Counted from the first letter of the stretch, positions 27,802 to 37,558 are shown. The stretch: 64,000 nt of DNA from Parashewanella spongiae (GCF_004358345.1 NZ_CP037952.1:2976001-3040000), one strand, 5' to 3'. The notes: generated by a model not told the origin, from the sequence alone. Numbers and translations: made by a program.

Positions 27802-29871
27802 TTAAATCGAATACTTAATGTTGAAAGATACGTAATCACGATCAGCTTTAGCATTGGTAGTACCTACACCACCAAAGAAACTGTTGTATGAGATATCTGC
27901 TCCCCACTTGCTTTGATAATCAAACTTCACACCAATAGCGAGCGATTTACTGCCTTCAGTGAATAAGAACATAGGATCAGGCGTGATACCTTTAACATCA
28001 TGGGAGAAAATGATCCGTGGTGACATATTCACGCCAGAAAAAACATTATTAAAATCGGCTTTTGTAACAAGACGGTATCCCCAAGCAAAATCAGTTGGGA
28101 ATGGATTAGTTTCAGGCCCATCATGCAAGGCTTGTATTACGCCTGCTTTTTCTGGGTTACCACCAGAACGTGCCGTACCCGGACCATTTAAACGCAACAC
28201 GTCAGGATCGGGCATGTCATGTATCCATACACCACCAACCTCAGCCAAAGCTATTAGGTTATCCATGCCCCATGCACGACCAAATGAATGAGTAAGTGTA
28301 AATTGCGCTTGAGTTGTATCACTTCGAACAAAGCCTTCTGCGTATTCACCTAGACCTACATTACTTACTGCTGAGGTGTATTGAGAAATGCCATCTAAGT
28401 CAGGACGAATACCAGCGTTAGCTAACTGTTGTGGCATTGCTGCAAACAGCAGTTCAACATCATCAATTTGTAAAGGTTCATCTTCACGATAACTGATTTC
28501 GCCAGCAACCGATGTATCACCGACTAAAGTATTAAAACTAAAACCATAAAGCTTGATGTCTTCTGGGAAAACAACTTGTGCTTTAGAGAAGCTGTTGAGG
28601 TTTAATAAAGTATCACGATCAACCGAGCCAGCGTTTTCACCAATGACTCGAAGATCAGCCAACAAAGAACTGGTTGAGAAATCAGCCGTAGTTCCGCTGA
28701 TTAAAGGCCGACGGCTATGGTAGTTAATGAAGTATAAACCGAACTCTGTTTCACCAAGTTCTGGCGCATAGTAACTGAGCTTTAAACCATATTGTCCATC
28801 ATCAGAAGCTTTAGCTTGATCTTCAACCAAGGTCGTCTTAGTTGGGTAAGCCAGAGCTAACTGGATCATTCGAGCTTGGATTTCGGCTGGAAGTTGATTA
28901 AGAGGTAAATCAGGAACTAAACCACCAATTTTGTTGTATTCAGAAATCAAGAAATCAAGATTAATATCCGGATTAGAATTGAAGCCAAGCTGAGCATTAT
29001 TTAAATAGCCACCATAACCAACAAAGTCATTAGTGCCAAAAATTGATCCCGGCGTAGGAATCCAAATGGGTTGCCAATCATATTGATAAAATGCTTCGAC
29101 AGTAAGCTCATCGGTCAAACCTAATGAGGCCCAAATCATTCCCTGAGGACGGAATGCTTCTTTAAGCTCAGCACCAGGTTGGTTTAATACATTTAAATCA
29201 ACTGGGTTAATGATACCAATGCCATGGGGAATTAAGGTGCTTTCCCCCCAAGATACTACTTGATTACCAACACGCACAGTCAGCGGGTTAGCACCATCAT
29301 TAAAATCAAAATTTCCGTAAACAAAAGCATCAAGTAAACGGATATCTTTACACTGAACCTCAGAGGCCTTTTTATCTTCACAGGCATCAAACTGCTTACC
29401 TGTTAGTTGATTTGTATAGCCAAAATCACCATCGATCAGTTTACGGTCATAAAAATATGAACCACGAACAAATACACCATAGTTCTTATACTCTAGGGAT
29501 AACTCATGCAAACCTTTAAAGATTTCAGAAGTGGTATCACCTTTAGCATAAAGAAGATTACTTAAATCATTATTACTCGAATAAGAACCTTCTTGCTGCC
29601 AAATTTCAGTATTAGGATAAATTGTATTACCTAAAGCTGTGTAGTTAGCAAAATCAAAGCGTGGGTGATTAACCTTACCAATTTGATCTTTCCAATCTCT
29701 GTCCGATACGCGCCAGCTAGCACCAACGGTGAAAGTTGAATCGAAAGTACCTTTGACCTCACCCCAATTAAAAGACGCTGCATTTGCTGTAGACATCATT
29801 CCTAGAGATATTGCCGACGCTACCCCCAAAGCAATCGCCGACCGATTAAAACTATGCTGAAACTTGTTCAT
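27802..29871 (-). CDS. DUF1302 family protein, probable outer-membrane barrel
   Basis: A 689-aa exported protein: signal peptide at residues 1-31 (hydrophobic stretch then STANAASF), followed by a long strand-rich sequence with many aromatic residues and a C-terminal FNIKYSI, the kind of terminal strand seen in outer-membrane barrels. The DUF1302 core is recognisable in VRVGNQVVSWGES and the Gly/Asn-rich turns. It is the first gene of the cluster DUF1302-DUF1329-YCF48-RND. An inverted repeat lies 63 bp upstream. Location and barrel structure are inferred; the family has no settled function that I can cite. Confidence 0.85.
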   Translation of the reverse strand: MNKFQHSFNRSAIALGVASAISLGMMSTANAASFNWGEVKGTFDSTFTVGASWRVSDRDWKDQIGKVNHPRFDFANYTALGNTIYPNTEIWQQEGSYSSNNDLSNLLYAKGDTTSEIFKGLHELSLEYKNYGVFVRGSYFYDRKLIDGDFGYTNQLTGKQFDACEDKKASEVQCKDIRLLDAFVYGNFDFNDGANPLTVRVGNQVVSWGESTLIPHGIGIINPVDLNVLNQPGAELKEAFRPQGMIWASLGLTDELTVEAFYQYDWQPIWIPTPGSIFGTNDFVGYGGYLNNAQLGFNSNPDINLDFLISEYNKIGGLVPDLPLNQLPAEIQARMIQLALAYPTKTTLVEDQAKASDDGQYGLKLSYYAPELGETEFGLYFINYHSRRPLISGTTADFSTSSLLADLRVIGENAGSVDRDTLLNLNSFSKAQVVFPEDIKLYGFSFNTLVGDTSVAGEISYREDEPLQIDDVELLFAAMPQQLANAGIRPDLDGISQYTSAVSNVGLGEYAEGFVRSDTTQAQFTLTHSFGRAWGMDNLIALAEVGGVWIHDMPDPDVLRLNGPGTARSGGNPEKAGVIQALHDGPETNPFPTDFAWGYRLVTKADFNNVFSGVNMSPRIIFSHDVKGITPDPMFLFTEGSKSLAIGVKFDYQSKWGADISYNSFFGGVGTTNAKADRDYVSFNIKYSI

Positions 29872-30176
29872 TGTTGTAATTCTCCGTAACCTGCTAATTA
29901 TTTAATATATGCCAACTTCTTGTTAGCACACAGGTAACATTATTGTTACAGCATTCAATACCAATGAGCAAGATGTAATACGTTAAAAAAAGCCTTAAGT
30001 TTTAAGCAGCATTAAACAAATTGATGTTAATTTTTATACAGGCGTTTAAATGACGGTGTTGCATGAGGTTATGATGTTGTACTTTTCACGTAAGATGCTA
30101 ATTAATTAGACTTAATTACGACCACATCTGACCAGTTTGAAAAACAGAAATAAAACCACAGTTTAAAGTATTTACT
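29872..30176. other. Intergenic region upstream of DUF1302
   Basis: AT-rich 305-bp gap with no gene seen. It should hold the promoter of the DUF1302 cluster; the only distinct signal is the inverted repeat at 29934-29949. Confidence 0.4.
29934..29949. promoter_or_regulatory. Inverted repeat upstream of the DUF1302 operon
   Basis: GTAACA, TTAT, TGTTAC: a perfect 6+6 inverted repeat with a 4-bp spacer, 63 bp before the DUF1302 ATG. It has the size and symmetry of a dimeric repressor site. Confidence 0.4.
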
Positions 30177-30392
30177 CTAAATAGGTTTTAGAGATTTAAA
30201 ATTATTTTGATTATCAAGAGTTAATTGAAACTGCCCTCTTATACCCGATTCACTTAAAAATGGTAAAAAATGTCGTGCATGAATATGAAGGCAACGCCCA
30301 TGAACATCAATAACTTCTACGCGATCAGCATTTCCTTTATAAAAACGTAGAAACTCCTGAGAAGTTATTGATAAAGAAAAATAAAATTCCAT
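30177..30392 (-). CDS. DUF2835 family protein
   Basis: A 71-aa protein beginning MEFYFSLSITSQEFLRFYKG, with VEVIDVHGRCLHIHARHFLPFL and the end GIRGQFQLTLDNQNNF. This matches the small DUF2835 family of Alteromonadales, Vibrionales and Pseudomonas, which has a conserved PilZ-like size and strand pattern but no established function. No signal peptide. It stands alone between the pepN terminator and the DUF1302 leader. Confidence 0.8.
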   Translation of the reverse strand: MEFYFSLSITSQEFLRFYKGNADRVEVIDVHGRCLHIHARHFLPFLSESGIRGQFQLTLDNQNNFKSLKPI

Positions 30393-30411
30393 AAGATTTA
30401 TGCTCTACTCA

Positions 30412-30443
30412 ATAAAAAGCGACATCGAAAACGATGCCGCTTA
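30412..30443 (-). terminator. Intrinsic terminator after pepN
   Basis: On the minus strand GCGGCATCG, TTTT loop and CGATGTCGC form a stem followed by TTTTTATT, located 64 bp after the pepN stop and 20 bp before the DUF2835 start. Confidence 0.8.
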
Positions 30444-30506
30444 CAAAACTAAATATACTTCTTTTGATACTCGAAAAAATCTACCTAATCAGAATCTAAA
30501 TGACTA

Positions 30507-33065
30507 TCAGCTTAAAGCTCGTGATACTTTTTCATACAAATCTTTTGACAGATTAGGTAAATCTAACAACCCTTGTAAGCAGTGTTTTATTTTCGCTTGT
30601 CTCAACTCGTCAAACTTAGAAAATTGAATGAGTGGTGTGATAATGCGTGCCGCCACTTGTGGGTTCACACCATTCAACAACTTCAAGGTTTCGGTGATAA
30701 ACTCATAACCTCTACCATCAGCTCTATGAAACTGTTCAATGTTAGCGGCGGCAAAAGTCCCAAGTAATGACCGAACTCTATTTGGATTTTGGTAACTGAA
30801 AGCAGCATGCTCTGTTAATGCTTTAAGGCTATCAATTACCTTTTCGGATTTATCCACAGCTTGCAGCATAAACCACTTGTCCATTACTAATGGAGTTTTG
30901 TTCCACTTTTCTTCAAAGCGAGCCATTAAGACTTCATAACAGCGTACTTCACCATTACTTGCTGCTTTAAGTGCCGCTAGAGAATCTGTCATGTTATCAG
31001 CATGCATAAACTGGAATTCAATAAGTGCTTCGTATTGCTCACCGACTCGACTCAGCCAATACAAACACGCATTCTTGAGTGCTCTTGCTTGTACTGTATC
31101 TTGATCTTTTAAATCGTGATATCTCGCATTTAACTCATCTTCACAGGCAACCCCAAGTTCATCAACTGTAAATTGGCGGGCAAGCAATAGCTTATCTAAA
31201 TCGACTGTACTTACTTGTTCAATTAATTCACTTACTGAAGGTAGATTCATAACTTCAGCAATTAAAGCAGGATCAAGCATAGGATCAAGTATTAAACCAC
31301 GGAATGCATCTTGGACTAATGAACCGACCTGCATCGCTTGACCGTTTTCTAGTGCCGCAACACAACCCCATACTGTTTTGCTGAATAAACTCACCGATGC
31401 TTCCCATCGAGCAACTTCATTTGTCGCATAACGCATCAAATGTGCTAAATGATCGGCTGTATACTCATAGTCAATTTTTACAGGAGCTGAAAAGTTTTGT
31501 AATAAAGATGCCGTAGGTTGACTGTCAATACCTTCAAAGGTAAAAATCTGTTGTTGTTCTGTGAAACTTAGCACGTCAGAAAACAAACTATTACCTTTCG
31601 AATCTATAAGTTCAATATCAAAAGGAATATGCATGGCTTCAGTATTATTGCCGGCAACAGTAGGCCTGTTTTGAGATAACACTAGTTTGTATACTCGAGT
31701 CTGCTCGTTATATTCTTCACTGACAGTGACTATAGGTGTACCAGCTTGGCTATACCATAATCGAAATTGTCGTAAATCAACGCCGCTCGCGGTTTCCATT
31801 GCACTTACAAAATCATCACAAGTGACCGCTTGGCCATCGTGCCGTTTAAAATACAACTCCATGCCCTTCTGAAACTTAGTTTCGCCAAGCAGCGTGTGCA
31901 TCATACGAATGACTTCAGCACCTTTATCGTATACCGTAACAGTATAAAAATTATTCATCTCAATAACAGATTCAGGCCGAATTGGGTGTGCCATTGGCCC
32001 AGCATCTTCAGCAAACTGTTGGTTACGAACAACTTTAATCGCATGGATACGATTAACCGCTCTTGAACCAACGTCAGAGCTAAACTCTTGATCTCTAAAT
32101 ACTGTTAATCCTTCTTTGAGGCTTAGTTGAAACCAATCACGACAAGTTACTCTGTTACCAGTCCAATTGTGAAAGTATTCATGACCAATAACTGATTCAA
32201 TGCCATGAAAATCTTGATCTGTCGCACTTTCTGTATCTGCAAGTACATATTTTGTATTGAAAACATTTAACCCTTTGTTTTCCATTGCACCCATATTGAA
32301 AAAATCAACGGCGACGATCATATAAATATCAAGATCGTATTCAAGATTAAAACGGGTTTCATCCCATTCCATAGACTTTTTAAGTGAAGCCATTGCATGA
32401 TTAGCTTTATTAAGGTTTCCTTTATCTACAAATACCTGAAGTTCAACTTCACGCGCAGATCGCGTTGTAAAAGAGTCTTTTAGTTGATCAAAGTCGCCTG
32501 CGACTAATGCAAATAAATAACTTGGTTTTGGATAAGGGTCTTGCCATGATGCAAAATGACGTCCGTTGTTTAATTCACCTTTATCTAATAAATTTCCGTT
32601 ACTAAGTAAGAACGGGAAATCTTCTTTATCGGCTTCAATACGTACATCGAACTTTGCAAGCACATCCGGACGATCAAGGTAATATGTAATACAACGGAAG
32701 CCTTCTGCTTCACATTGGGTGCAATAGGCACCATCAGACAAGTAAAGCCCTTCTAATGAAGTATTTTTTCCTGGTTCAAGCTTGGTAATTATCTCTAATT
32801 CAAAGCTATCAAGAATTGTCTGGATGATGAGTTTTTCATTTAATATTTGGTGTTCAACTGCATTGTTATTAATTTTAACCGATACTAACTCTAATGAATT
32901 ACCATCAAGTTCTAAGCGAGTAGCTTCTTTATTTTTTTTAACTACTTGGCTGATGGCTGTCACATATGTGTAGGGTTCATTTAGATCAAAGTTAAGTTGA
33001 ATATGATCTATAGTGAAATCTGGTGCACTATAGTCTTTTAGATATTTTGCTTGTAGCTGTGACAT
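30507..33065 (-). CDS. pepN: Aminopeptidase N
   Basis: An 852-aa cytoplasmic zinc aminopeptidase of the M1 family, removing N-terminal residues from peptides. Substrate-binding motif GAMENKG near residue 258 and the zinc site HEYFHNWTGNR near 291, followed by the third ligand Glu in SLKEGLTVFRDQEF, are intact. Length is close to E. coli PepN (870 aa). ATG 33065 follows AGGA. A 347-bp MITE ends 22 bp upstream of the start codon, so the native promoter has either been displaced or replaced by sequence inside the element. A terminator follows. Confidence 0.95.
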   Translation of the reverse strand: MSQLQAKYLKDYSAPDFTIDHIQLNFDLNEPYTYVTAISQVVKKNKEATRLELDGNSLELVSVKINNNAVEHQILNEKLIIQTILDSFELEIITKLEPGKNTSLEGLYLSDGAYCTQCEAEGFRCITYYLDRPDVLAKFDVRIEADKEDFPFLLSNGNLLDKGELNNGRHFASWQDPYPKPSYLFALVAGDFDQLKDSFTTRSAREVELQVFVDKGNLNKANHAMASLKKSMEWDETRFNLEYDLDIYMIVAVDFFNMGAMENKGLNVFNTKYVLADTESATDQDFHGIESVIGHEYFHNWTGNRVTCRDWFQLSLKEGLTVFRDQEFSSDVGSRAVNRIHAIKVVRNQQFAEDAGPMAHPIRPESVIEMNNFYTVTVYDKGAEVIRMMHTLLGETKFQKGMELYFKRHDGQAVTCDDFVSAMETASGVDLRQFRLWYSQAGTPIVTVSEEYNEQTRVYKLVLSQNRPTVAGNNTEAMHIPFDIELIDSKGNSLFSDVLSFTEQQQIFTFEGIDSQPTASLLQNFSAPVKIDYEYTADHLAHLMRYATNEVARWEASVSLFSKTVWGCVAALENGQAMQVGSLVQDAFRGLILDPMLDPALIAEVMNLPSVSELIEQVSTVDLDKLLLARQFTVDELGVACEDELNARYHDLKDQDTVQARALKNACLYWLSRVGEQYEALIEFQFMHADNMTDSLAALKAASNGEVRCYEVLMARFEEKWNKTPLVMDKWFMLQAVDKSEKVIDSLKALTEHAAFSYQNPNRVRSLLGTFAAANIEQFHRADGRGYEFITETLKLLNGVNPQVAARIITPLIQFSKFDELRQAKIKHCLQGLLDLPNLSKDLYEKVSRALS

Positions 33066-33086
33066 AGTGGTCCTATATTATCGTTA

Positions 33087-33433
33087 TACCAATTACAGTA
33101 ATTAATCTCTCACTCAGCAAGAGCTAAAGGGTTTCAGTACAAGGCACAAGCTCGAAGTACTATATTCCCTTCGGCCGCCATACAAAACTGGCGTTCAACG
33201 CACTTAGTGCTTTTGTCGGGATAATTCAAGTGCTTGAAACGCAGTAATGGAACCCTTTAGCCTTGCCTTTCGGGAGCTTGTATGTGCTCAAATTACTTCT
33301 CAAAATTGTCTTGACGTAGCAATGTAATAACGACAGTTTTGTATGTCGGTAACAACTATGCCTTCATCAATTTCGATTGCACTTTGAGCACATACATAGC
33401 CCTGAGTTGAGCATTTAATTTCTGTAATTGGTA
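33087..33433 (+). repeat. MITE A copy 2, full length, upstream of pepN
   Basis: 347 bp, ends TACCAATTACAGTAATTAA and its inverse (one mismatch at the right end), flanked by TTA on both sides. No open frame. Lies between the prc terminator and the pepN ribosome site. Confidence 0.88.
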
Positions 33434-33448
33434 TTAGTTTAAAATGTT

Positions 33449-33477
33449 AAAAAACGCGCTAAAGGCGCGTTTTTTTG
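33449..33477 (-). terminator. Intrinsic terminator after prc
   Basis: ACGCGC and GCGCGT pair around a short loop, with T-runs of six or more on both strands, so it would work in either direction. It lies about 60 bp after the prc stop. Confidence 0.85.
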
Positions 33478-33537
33478 TAAAGTCTTACTTAACCTCAGCT
33501 CTGAGTAAGCAACCCTCAGGTTATTTACACTATTTAA

Positions 33538-35580
33538 TCAATGTTTTTTCTTACTTGCATCTACTAAATCGAGAGTAATGTCTGCTGTCTGTTCAAGTAG
33601 CGGATCAGACTTATCTTCTTTATCATCAAGCTTTGCGAGTTCGTCTAAATCAGCAAATGGTTTTTTCCCTTCCACTAATCGACGCTCGTTTGCTCTAGTT
33701 AGAGACTTAGAGTCGATATCTTTCTGTTTCGCTAATCGTTCACTTTCTACCAATGAAACACTTTTTTCATCACGTCTTTTACGATAATCAGCAATGTCTT
33801 GAGCTATATAACCAAACTCTACGTTTGTTTTTATACGTGACTCATACTTAGCCGTAAGCCGTTTTATCAAAGCAGGAGAAATGTCATCTACCTTCTTATA
33901 ATCTGCTACAGGTACTTGATCCCATGGCAAAGCGTTTTCTTGTTCCGCTTCACCAAATTCCCCGGGTTTTAGCGCACTTGGGAACATAATATCTGGTGTC
34001 ACACCTTTAAGCTGAGTACTGCCTCCATTGATACGGTAAAACTTTGCGATAGTATATTGAACATAACCAATTGGTTTATCATACATATCGTAAATACGCT
34101 CTAAGCCTTTATGTTGCTGAACAGTACCTTTTCCGAAAGTAGCTTCACCAACAATCAGGGCTCGACCATAATCCTGCAACGCAGCTGCAAAAATTTCAGA
34201 AGCAGATGCACTGTAACGGTCAACCATAACCGTTAATGGACCATCGTAGGTAACCGCGTTATTTTCATCTTTGTTTTGTACCACTTGACCACTAGCATAA
34301 CGAACTTGAACAACAGGTCCTTTTTGGATGAACAGACCTGTTAATAACGTTGCTTCAGTTAATGCTCCACCACCATTACCACGTAAATCAATGATGATAC
34401 CTTCAACCTTCTCAGCCTTTAATTTTGCTAACTCTTTAGAAACGTCTCTTGAAAGGTTCATATAAAAACCAGGGATATCAATTACACCTATTTTACGGTT
34501 TTTATATTGGCCAACATCACCTTCAATGACTTTCGAACTCGCAGCTCTATCTTCTAGTCGAATAGTATCTCGTGTAATCACAACATCAAGAGGTTTCGCA
34601 CTGGATCCTGCCTTCTTTTGTAAAATTTGCAGTGTAACTTTGGTGCCCTTAGGTCCTTTAATCAGATCGACAACATCATCTAAACGCCAGCCGATGACAT
34701 CAACTATCTTTTCACCATCTTGCCCTACACCGATAATTTTATCACCATCAGACAATTGTTCACTTTTTGCCGCTGGCCCACCATTTACTAAGCTACGGAT
34801 CATGGTGTAATCGTCTTCTGCTTGCAAAACGGCACCAATTCCTTCCAGTTTCAAGTTCATTTCTTGTTGAAAGCGCTCAGCATTACGTGGAGATAAATAG
34901 CTTGTGTGTGCTTCGATGGTACGAGCAAACGAATTCATTACAATTTGAAATACATCTTCGCTATTGGTTTGAGTTAAACGCTTTAATGCGTTGTTATAGC
35001 GTTTAGATAAGATTTCAACAATCTCATCCCATTTTTTATCTGTAAGCTTTAAATTTAAAGCATCATATTTAACACGTTGACGCCACAATTCATGAATTTC
35101 ATTAGTATTTTTAGGCCACTTGGCATCTTCACGATCAAACTGATATTGATCATTAGCTTTCGTGAAATCCATTTTGTTATCAAGTAGACTCAATGCGTAA
35201 ACAAAGCCCTCATAGCGTCGATTTTGTACCAAATCATACATGGTATAGGCTTCAGTGAGATTACCCGTTTTAAGCATGTCATCAAAGTCATCAGCATATT
35301 TCTGAAAACCATCAACATCCGCTTGAGTTAATACATTGCGACGATAATCTAACAAAGAAAGGTAACGCTCAAAAATTCTTTCAGAAAACGCATCATCTAA
35401 TACGAATCGATGGTAGTGAGTGCGGGTAAACAAATCAGTAATACGTTTACTGGTGACAGAGTGTTGTTGCTCTTGTTTTAAATCTGGTAACTCGCTGATC
35501 AAAATTTTGGGAGGAATAGCCCAGGCACTAAACCCGACTAAGATTGTGGCTAGAGACGTAGCCATCGTAAGTTTTCGCAT
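33538..35580 (-). CDS. prc: Carboxy-terminal (tail-specific) protease Prc
   Basis: A 680-aa periplasmic S41 protease with a signal peptide (residues 1-22, MRKLTMATS to AWA). Order: N-terminal helical domain, PDZ domain near residues 240-320 (LEGIGAVLQ, GDKIIGVGQDGE), then the catalytic part with GNGGGALTEA, the nucleophile Ser in YSASASEIFAAAL and the Lys in TFGKGTVQQ, and the DUF3340-like C-terminal region. Length equals the E. coli enzyme. It trims the C terminus of penicillin-binding protein 3 and degrades periplasmic substrates such as MepS with NlpI. I chose ATG 35580, preceded by AGGAGT; two TTG codons extend the frame. proQ is immediately upstream, the conserved order. Confidence 0.95.
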   Translation of the reverse strand: MRKLTMATSLATILVGFSAWAIPPKILISELPDLKQEQQHSVTSKRITDLFTRTHYHRFVLDDAFSERIFERYLSLLDYRRNVLTQADVDGFQKYADDFDDMLKTGNLTEAYTMYDLVQNRRYEGFVYALSLLDNKMDFTKANDQYQFDREDAKWPKNTNEIHELWRQRVKYDALNLKLTDKKWDEIVEILSKRYNNALKRLTQTNSEDVFQIVMNSFARTIEAHTSYLSPRNAERFQQEMNLKLEGIGAVLQAEDDYTMIRSLVNGGPAAKSEQLSDGDKIIGVGQDGEKIVDVIGWRLDDVVDLIKGPKGTKVTLQILQKKAGSSAKPLDVVITRDTIRLEDRAASSKVIEGDVGQYKNRKIGVIDIPGFYMNLSRDVSKELAKLKAEKVEGIIIDLRGNGGGALTEATLLTGLFIQKGPVVQVRYASGQVVQNKDENNAVTYDGPLTVMVDRYSASASEIFAAALQDYGRALIVGEATFGKGTVQQHKGLERIYDMYDKPIGYVQYTIAKFYRINGGSTQLKGVTPDIMFPSALKPGEFGEAEQENALPWDQVPVADYKKVDDISPALIKRLTAKYESRIKTNVEFGYIAQDIADYRKRRDEKSVSLVESERLAKQKDIDSKSLTRANERRLVEGKKPFADLDELAKLDDKEDKSDPLLEQTADITLDLVDASKKKH

Positions 35581-35784
35581 CAACAAGTTACTCCTTTATT
35601 TGAGGCCTTTTATCTTTATATTCTATCCATTCTTAAACTAATTTTTGAAAAATAAAAAACTGCACATCATAACTGACACCCATGAATTCAATATCACAGG
35701 TGCCACATACAGTCTTTAAAATCTAGCACTTAAACTAGCTGTAAGGTATAGAACTTAAAGCTGAAAGATCAACTGACCTTCCTA

Positions 35785-36462
35785 CTATAGTAAAATATGT
35801 TCAGCTTTAACTTTAACTGTTAAGCCACTGTCAAGTTGAACCATTACTTCTTCTTTATTTATTTCTGAAATAACACCAGAAACAGGAGATTTACCTAACT
35901 TTACGTTCACGCGCTGCGTTTTGCTTAGTTGAGACAATTCTGCTTGTACTAAATTAACCGGAGAACTCACTGTTTTATTTCCAGCAGGCTTTCCTTTTGA
36001 TTGAACTTGCTTGAAATTACGATCATTACGAGGGCGTTTTGAAGCAGGCTTTCTTGTGGTTGTCTTATCTGACTTGGCGTCATCTGGTTTAGATGATTCA
36101 GCTTTGGCTGCTTTTTCTAATCGTCTAGCTTTAGCGCGCTCTTGGCTTTCTTTCAAACTTTTTTGAGCATGAGCAATGTGCTCTTCTTCTAGTTCACCAC
36201 AAGGCTCACCAGATAAATCTACTCGAACTGCACCAGCCTTAATACTTTTAAGGTAACGCCAGCTACTGGTGTAACGTCTTAAAGCTACTCGAAGTTGAGT
36301 TTTACTGACTTTAGATTCATCAGCTAATTTTTCAGCCAAATCTTGAAACAAACCAATTTTTAACGGTTTCACTTCCCCTTCAGCGATAAAACACTGAGGA
36401 AAAGATTCATATAAATACGCTAAAATTGCATTAGTATCGGTCAACTTTTCTGTTGATTCCAT
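35785..36462 (-). CDS. proQ: RNA chaperone ProQ
   Basis: A 225-aa RNA-binding protein. The FinO-like domain covers residues 1-115 (ILAYLYESFPQCF, PLKIGLFQDL, LRVALRRYTSSWRYL); a lysine/serine-rich linker follows (about 115-170), and the C-terminal Tudor/Hfq-like domain ends with VMVQLDSGLTVKVKAEHILL. ProQ binds structured small RNAs and 3' ends and affects osmoadaptation. I chose ATG 36462 (MESTEKL) with GGAAG upstream; a GTG at 36474 extends the frame by four codons. It precedes prc on the same strand, as in enterobacteria. Confidence 0.95.
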   Translation of the reverse strand: MESTEKLTDTNAILAYLYESFPQCFIAEGEVKPLKIGLFQDLAEKLADESKVSKTQLRVALRRYTSSWRYLKSIKAGAVRVDLSGEPCGELEEEHIAHAQKSLKESQERAKARRLEKAAKAESSKPDDAKSDKTTTRKPASKRPRNDRNFKQVQSKGKPAGNKTVSSPVNLVQAELSQLSKTQRVNVKLGKSPVSGVISEINKEEVMVQLDSGLTVKVKAEHILL

Positions 36463-36705
36463 TATTACTTCCACGTTTACTGGGACTACGGCCGTTTCAA
36501 GCAGTTGGTGTACGGTTCGTGTCGTTTATCATCGTAAAATTCTATTGAGCTTAAAGCCCAGTTTACTTCATATCAATAGCTATAAAGTGCTAATAAATAA
36601 AAAGTAACAAAATTCACCTATTCGAGCGACCTAACATTTTGTCATTACTGGCCGCAAGCAGCCGCCTATTATAAAGCTGATGCTTACAATTGCGACCCTG
36701 ATTTA

Positions 36706-37182
36706 TTAAATTTTGTGCATTTGTTGTGCAAATAGGCATTTTTCGAAGCTTTCAACGATTGTTTCAAGTCCATTTTGGTCTTGTTCATCGAAGCGAGAGA
36801 AGTTTGGACTATCAATATCAAGCACTGCAATAACTTTATCGTTTTGTATGACTGGAATTACAATTTCCGAATTGCTTGCGGAATCACAAGCAATATGTCC
36901 TTTAAATTGATGTACATCGGCAATACGCTGAATTTTATTTTCGGCAGCCGCTGTACCACAAACACCACGTCCCATTGGAATACGTACACAGGCAACTTTA
37001 CCTTGAAAGGGCCCAAGTACCAGTTCATCATTCTTGGCGAGGTAAAAGCCTACCCAATTTATTTCACTAAGGTGTTCGTTTAATAATGCTGATAAATTAG
37101 CCATAGCAGCAATTAGATCAGTTTCGCCTTCAAACAACGCCAGAACTTGGCGGTTTAAAGTATCGTACAATTCAGACTTCAT
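36706..37182 (-). CDS. msrC: Free methionine-(R)-sulfoxide reductase (GAF type)
   Basis: A 158-aa single GAF-domain enzyme, homologous to YebR/MsrC, which reduces free methionine-R-sulfoxide. The diagnostic pieces are WVGFYL, LGPFQGKVACVRIPMGRGVCGTAA (two of the catalytic cysteines), HIACDSASNSEIVIP (third Cys) and VLDIDSP. I chose ATG 37182 (MKSELYDT), which has AAGGAA at proper spacing; the open frame extends 15 codons upstream without a ribosome site. It sits between yebG and proQ in the same direction, part of a conserved neighbourhood. Confidence 0.92.
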   Translation of the reverse strand: MKSELYDTLNRQVLALFEGETDLIAAMANLSALLNEHLSEINWVGFYLAKNDELVLGPFQGKVACVRIPMGRGVCGTAAAENKIQRIADVHQFKGHIACDSASNSEIVIPVIQNDKVIAVLDIDSPNFSRFDEQDQNGLETIVESFEKCLFAQQMHKI

Positions 37183-37251
37183 GTGTTTCCTTAAAATAAA
37201 CAGCATCAATCTACAGCGATATCCCATGAATGAATATCTAGATTGGAGACA

Positions 37252-37530
37252 TTAAGCTGCTTCTAGTTTTCTCTTAGTTTTTGGAGGTGTCTGTTTTACT
37301 GCAGATGCACCTTTGAGTAAAGCAAGTAAATCATCTTTATTAGAAGCAAGATAGAAAGATAGCTTTTCTACATCATTTTCTGCAATTTCCAAATCGGACT
37401 TTTCAATGAAAGGGATTAGATTGTCAGCTATGTCTAGCATTTTATCGTAAGCATCAGCTTCTTTTTTTGAAGTAAATGTCATTTTCTCTACCCCTTCCCT
37501 GATCACAACAAATTGAGTGACGACTGTCAT
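37252..37530 (-). CDS. yebG: SOS-induced protein YebG
   Basis: A 92-aa protein starting MTVVTQFVVIREGVEKMTFTSKKEADAYDKMLD, which matches YebG of E. coli closely; the C terminus is Lys-rich (TPPKTKRKLEAA). It is a DNA-damage-induced protein of unknown mechanism. The start is preceded by a near-perfect LexA box at 37543-37558, which supports both the identity and the start. Confidence 0.92.
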   Translation of the reverse strand: MTVVTQFVVIREGVEKMTFTSKKEADAYDKMLDIADNLIPFIEKSDLEIAENDVEKLSFYLASNKDDLLALLKGASAVKQTPPKTKRKLEAA

Positions 37531-37542
37531 AGCATCTCCGCA

Positions 37543-37558
37543 CTGTATTTATACACAG
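37543..37558 (-). promoter_or_regulatory. LexA (SOS) box upstream of yebG
   Basis: CTGTGTATAAATACAG on the minus strand fits the CTG-N10-CAG SOS consensus, 12 bp before the yebG ATG and placed to cover its promoter. Confidence 0.85.
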
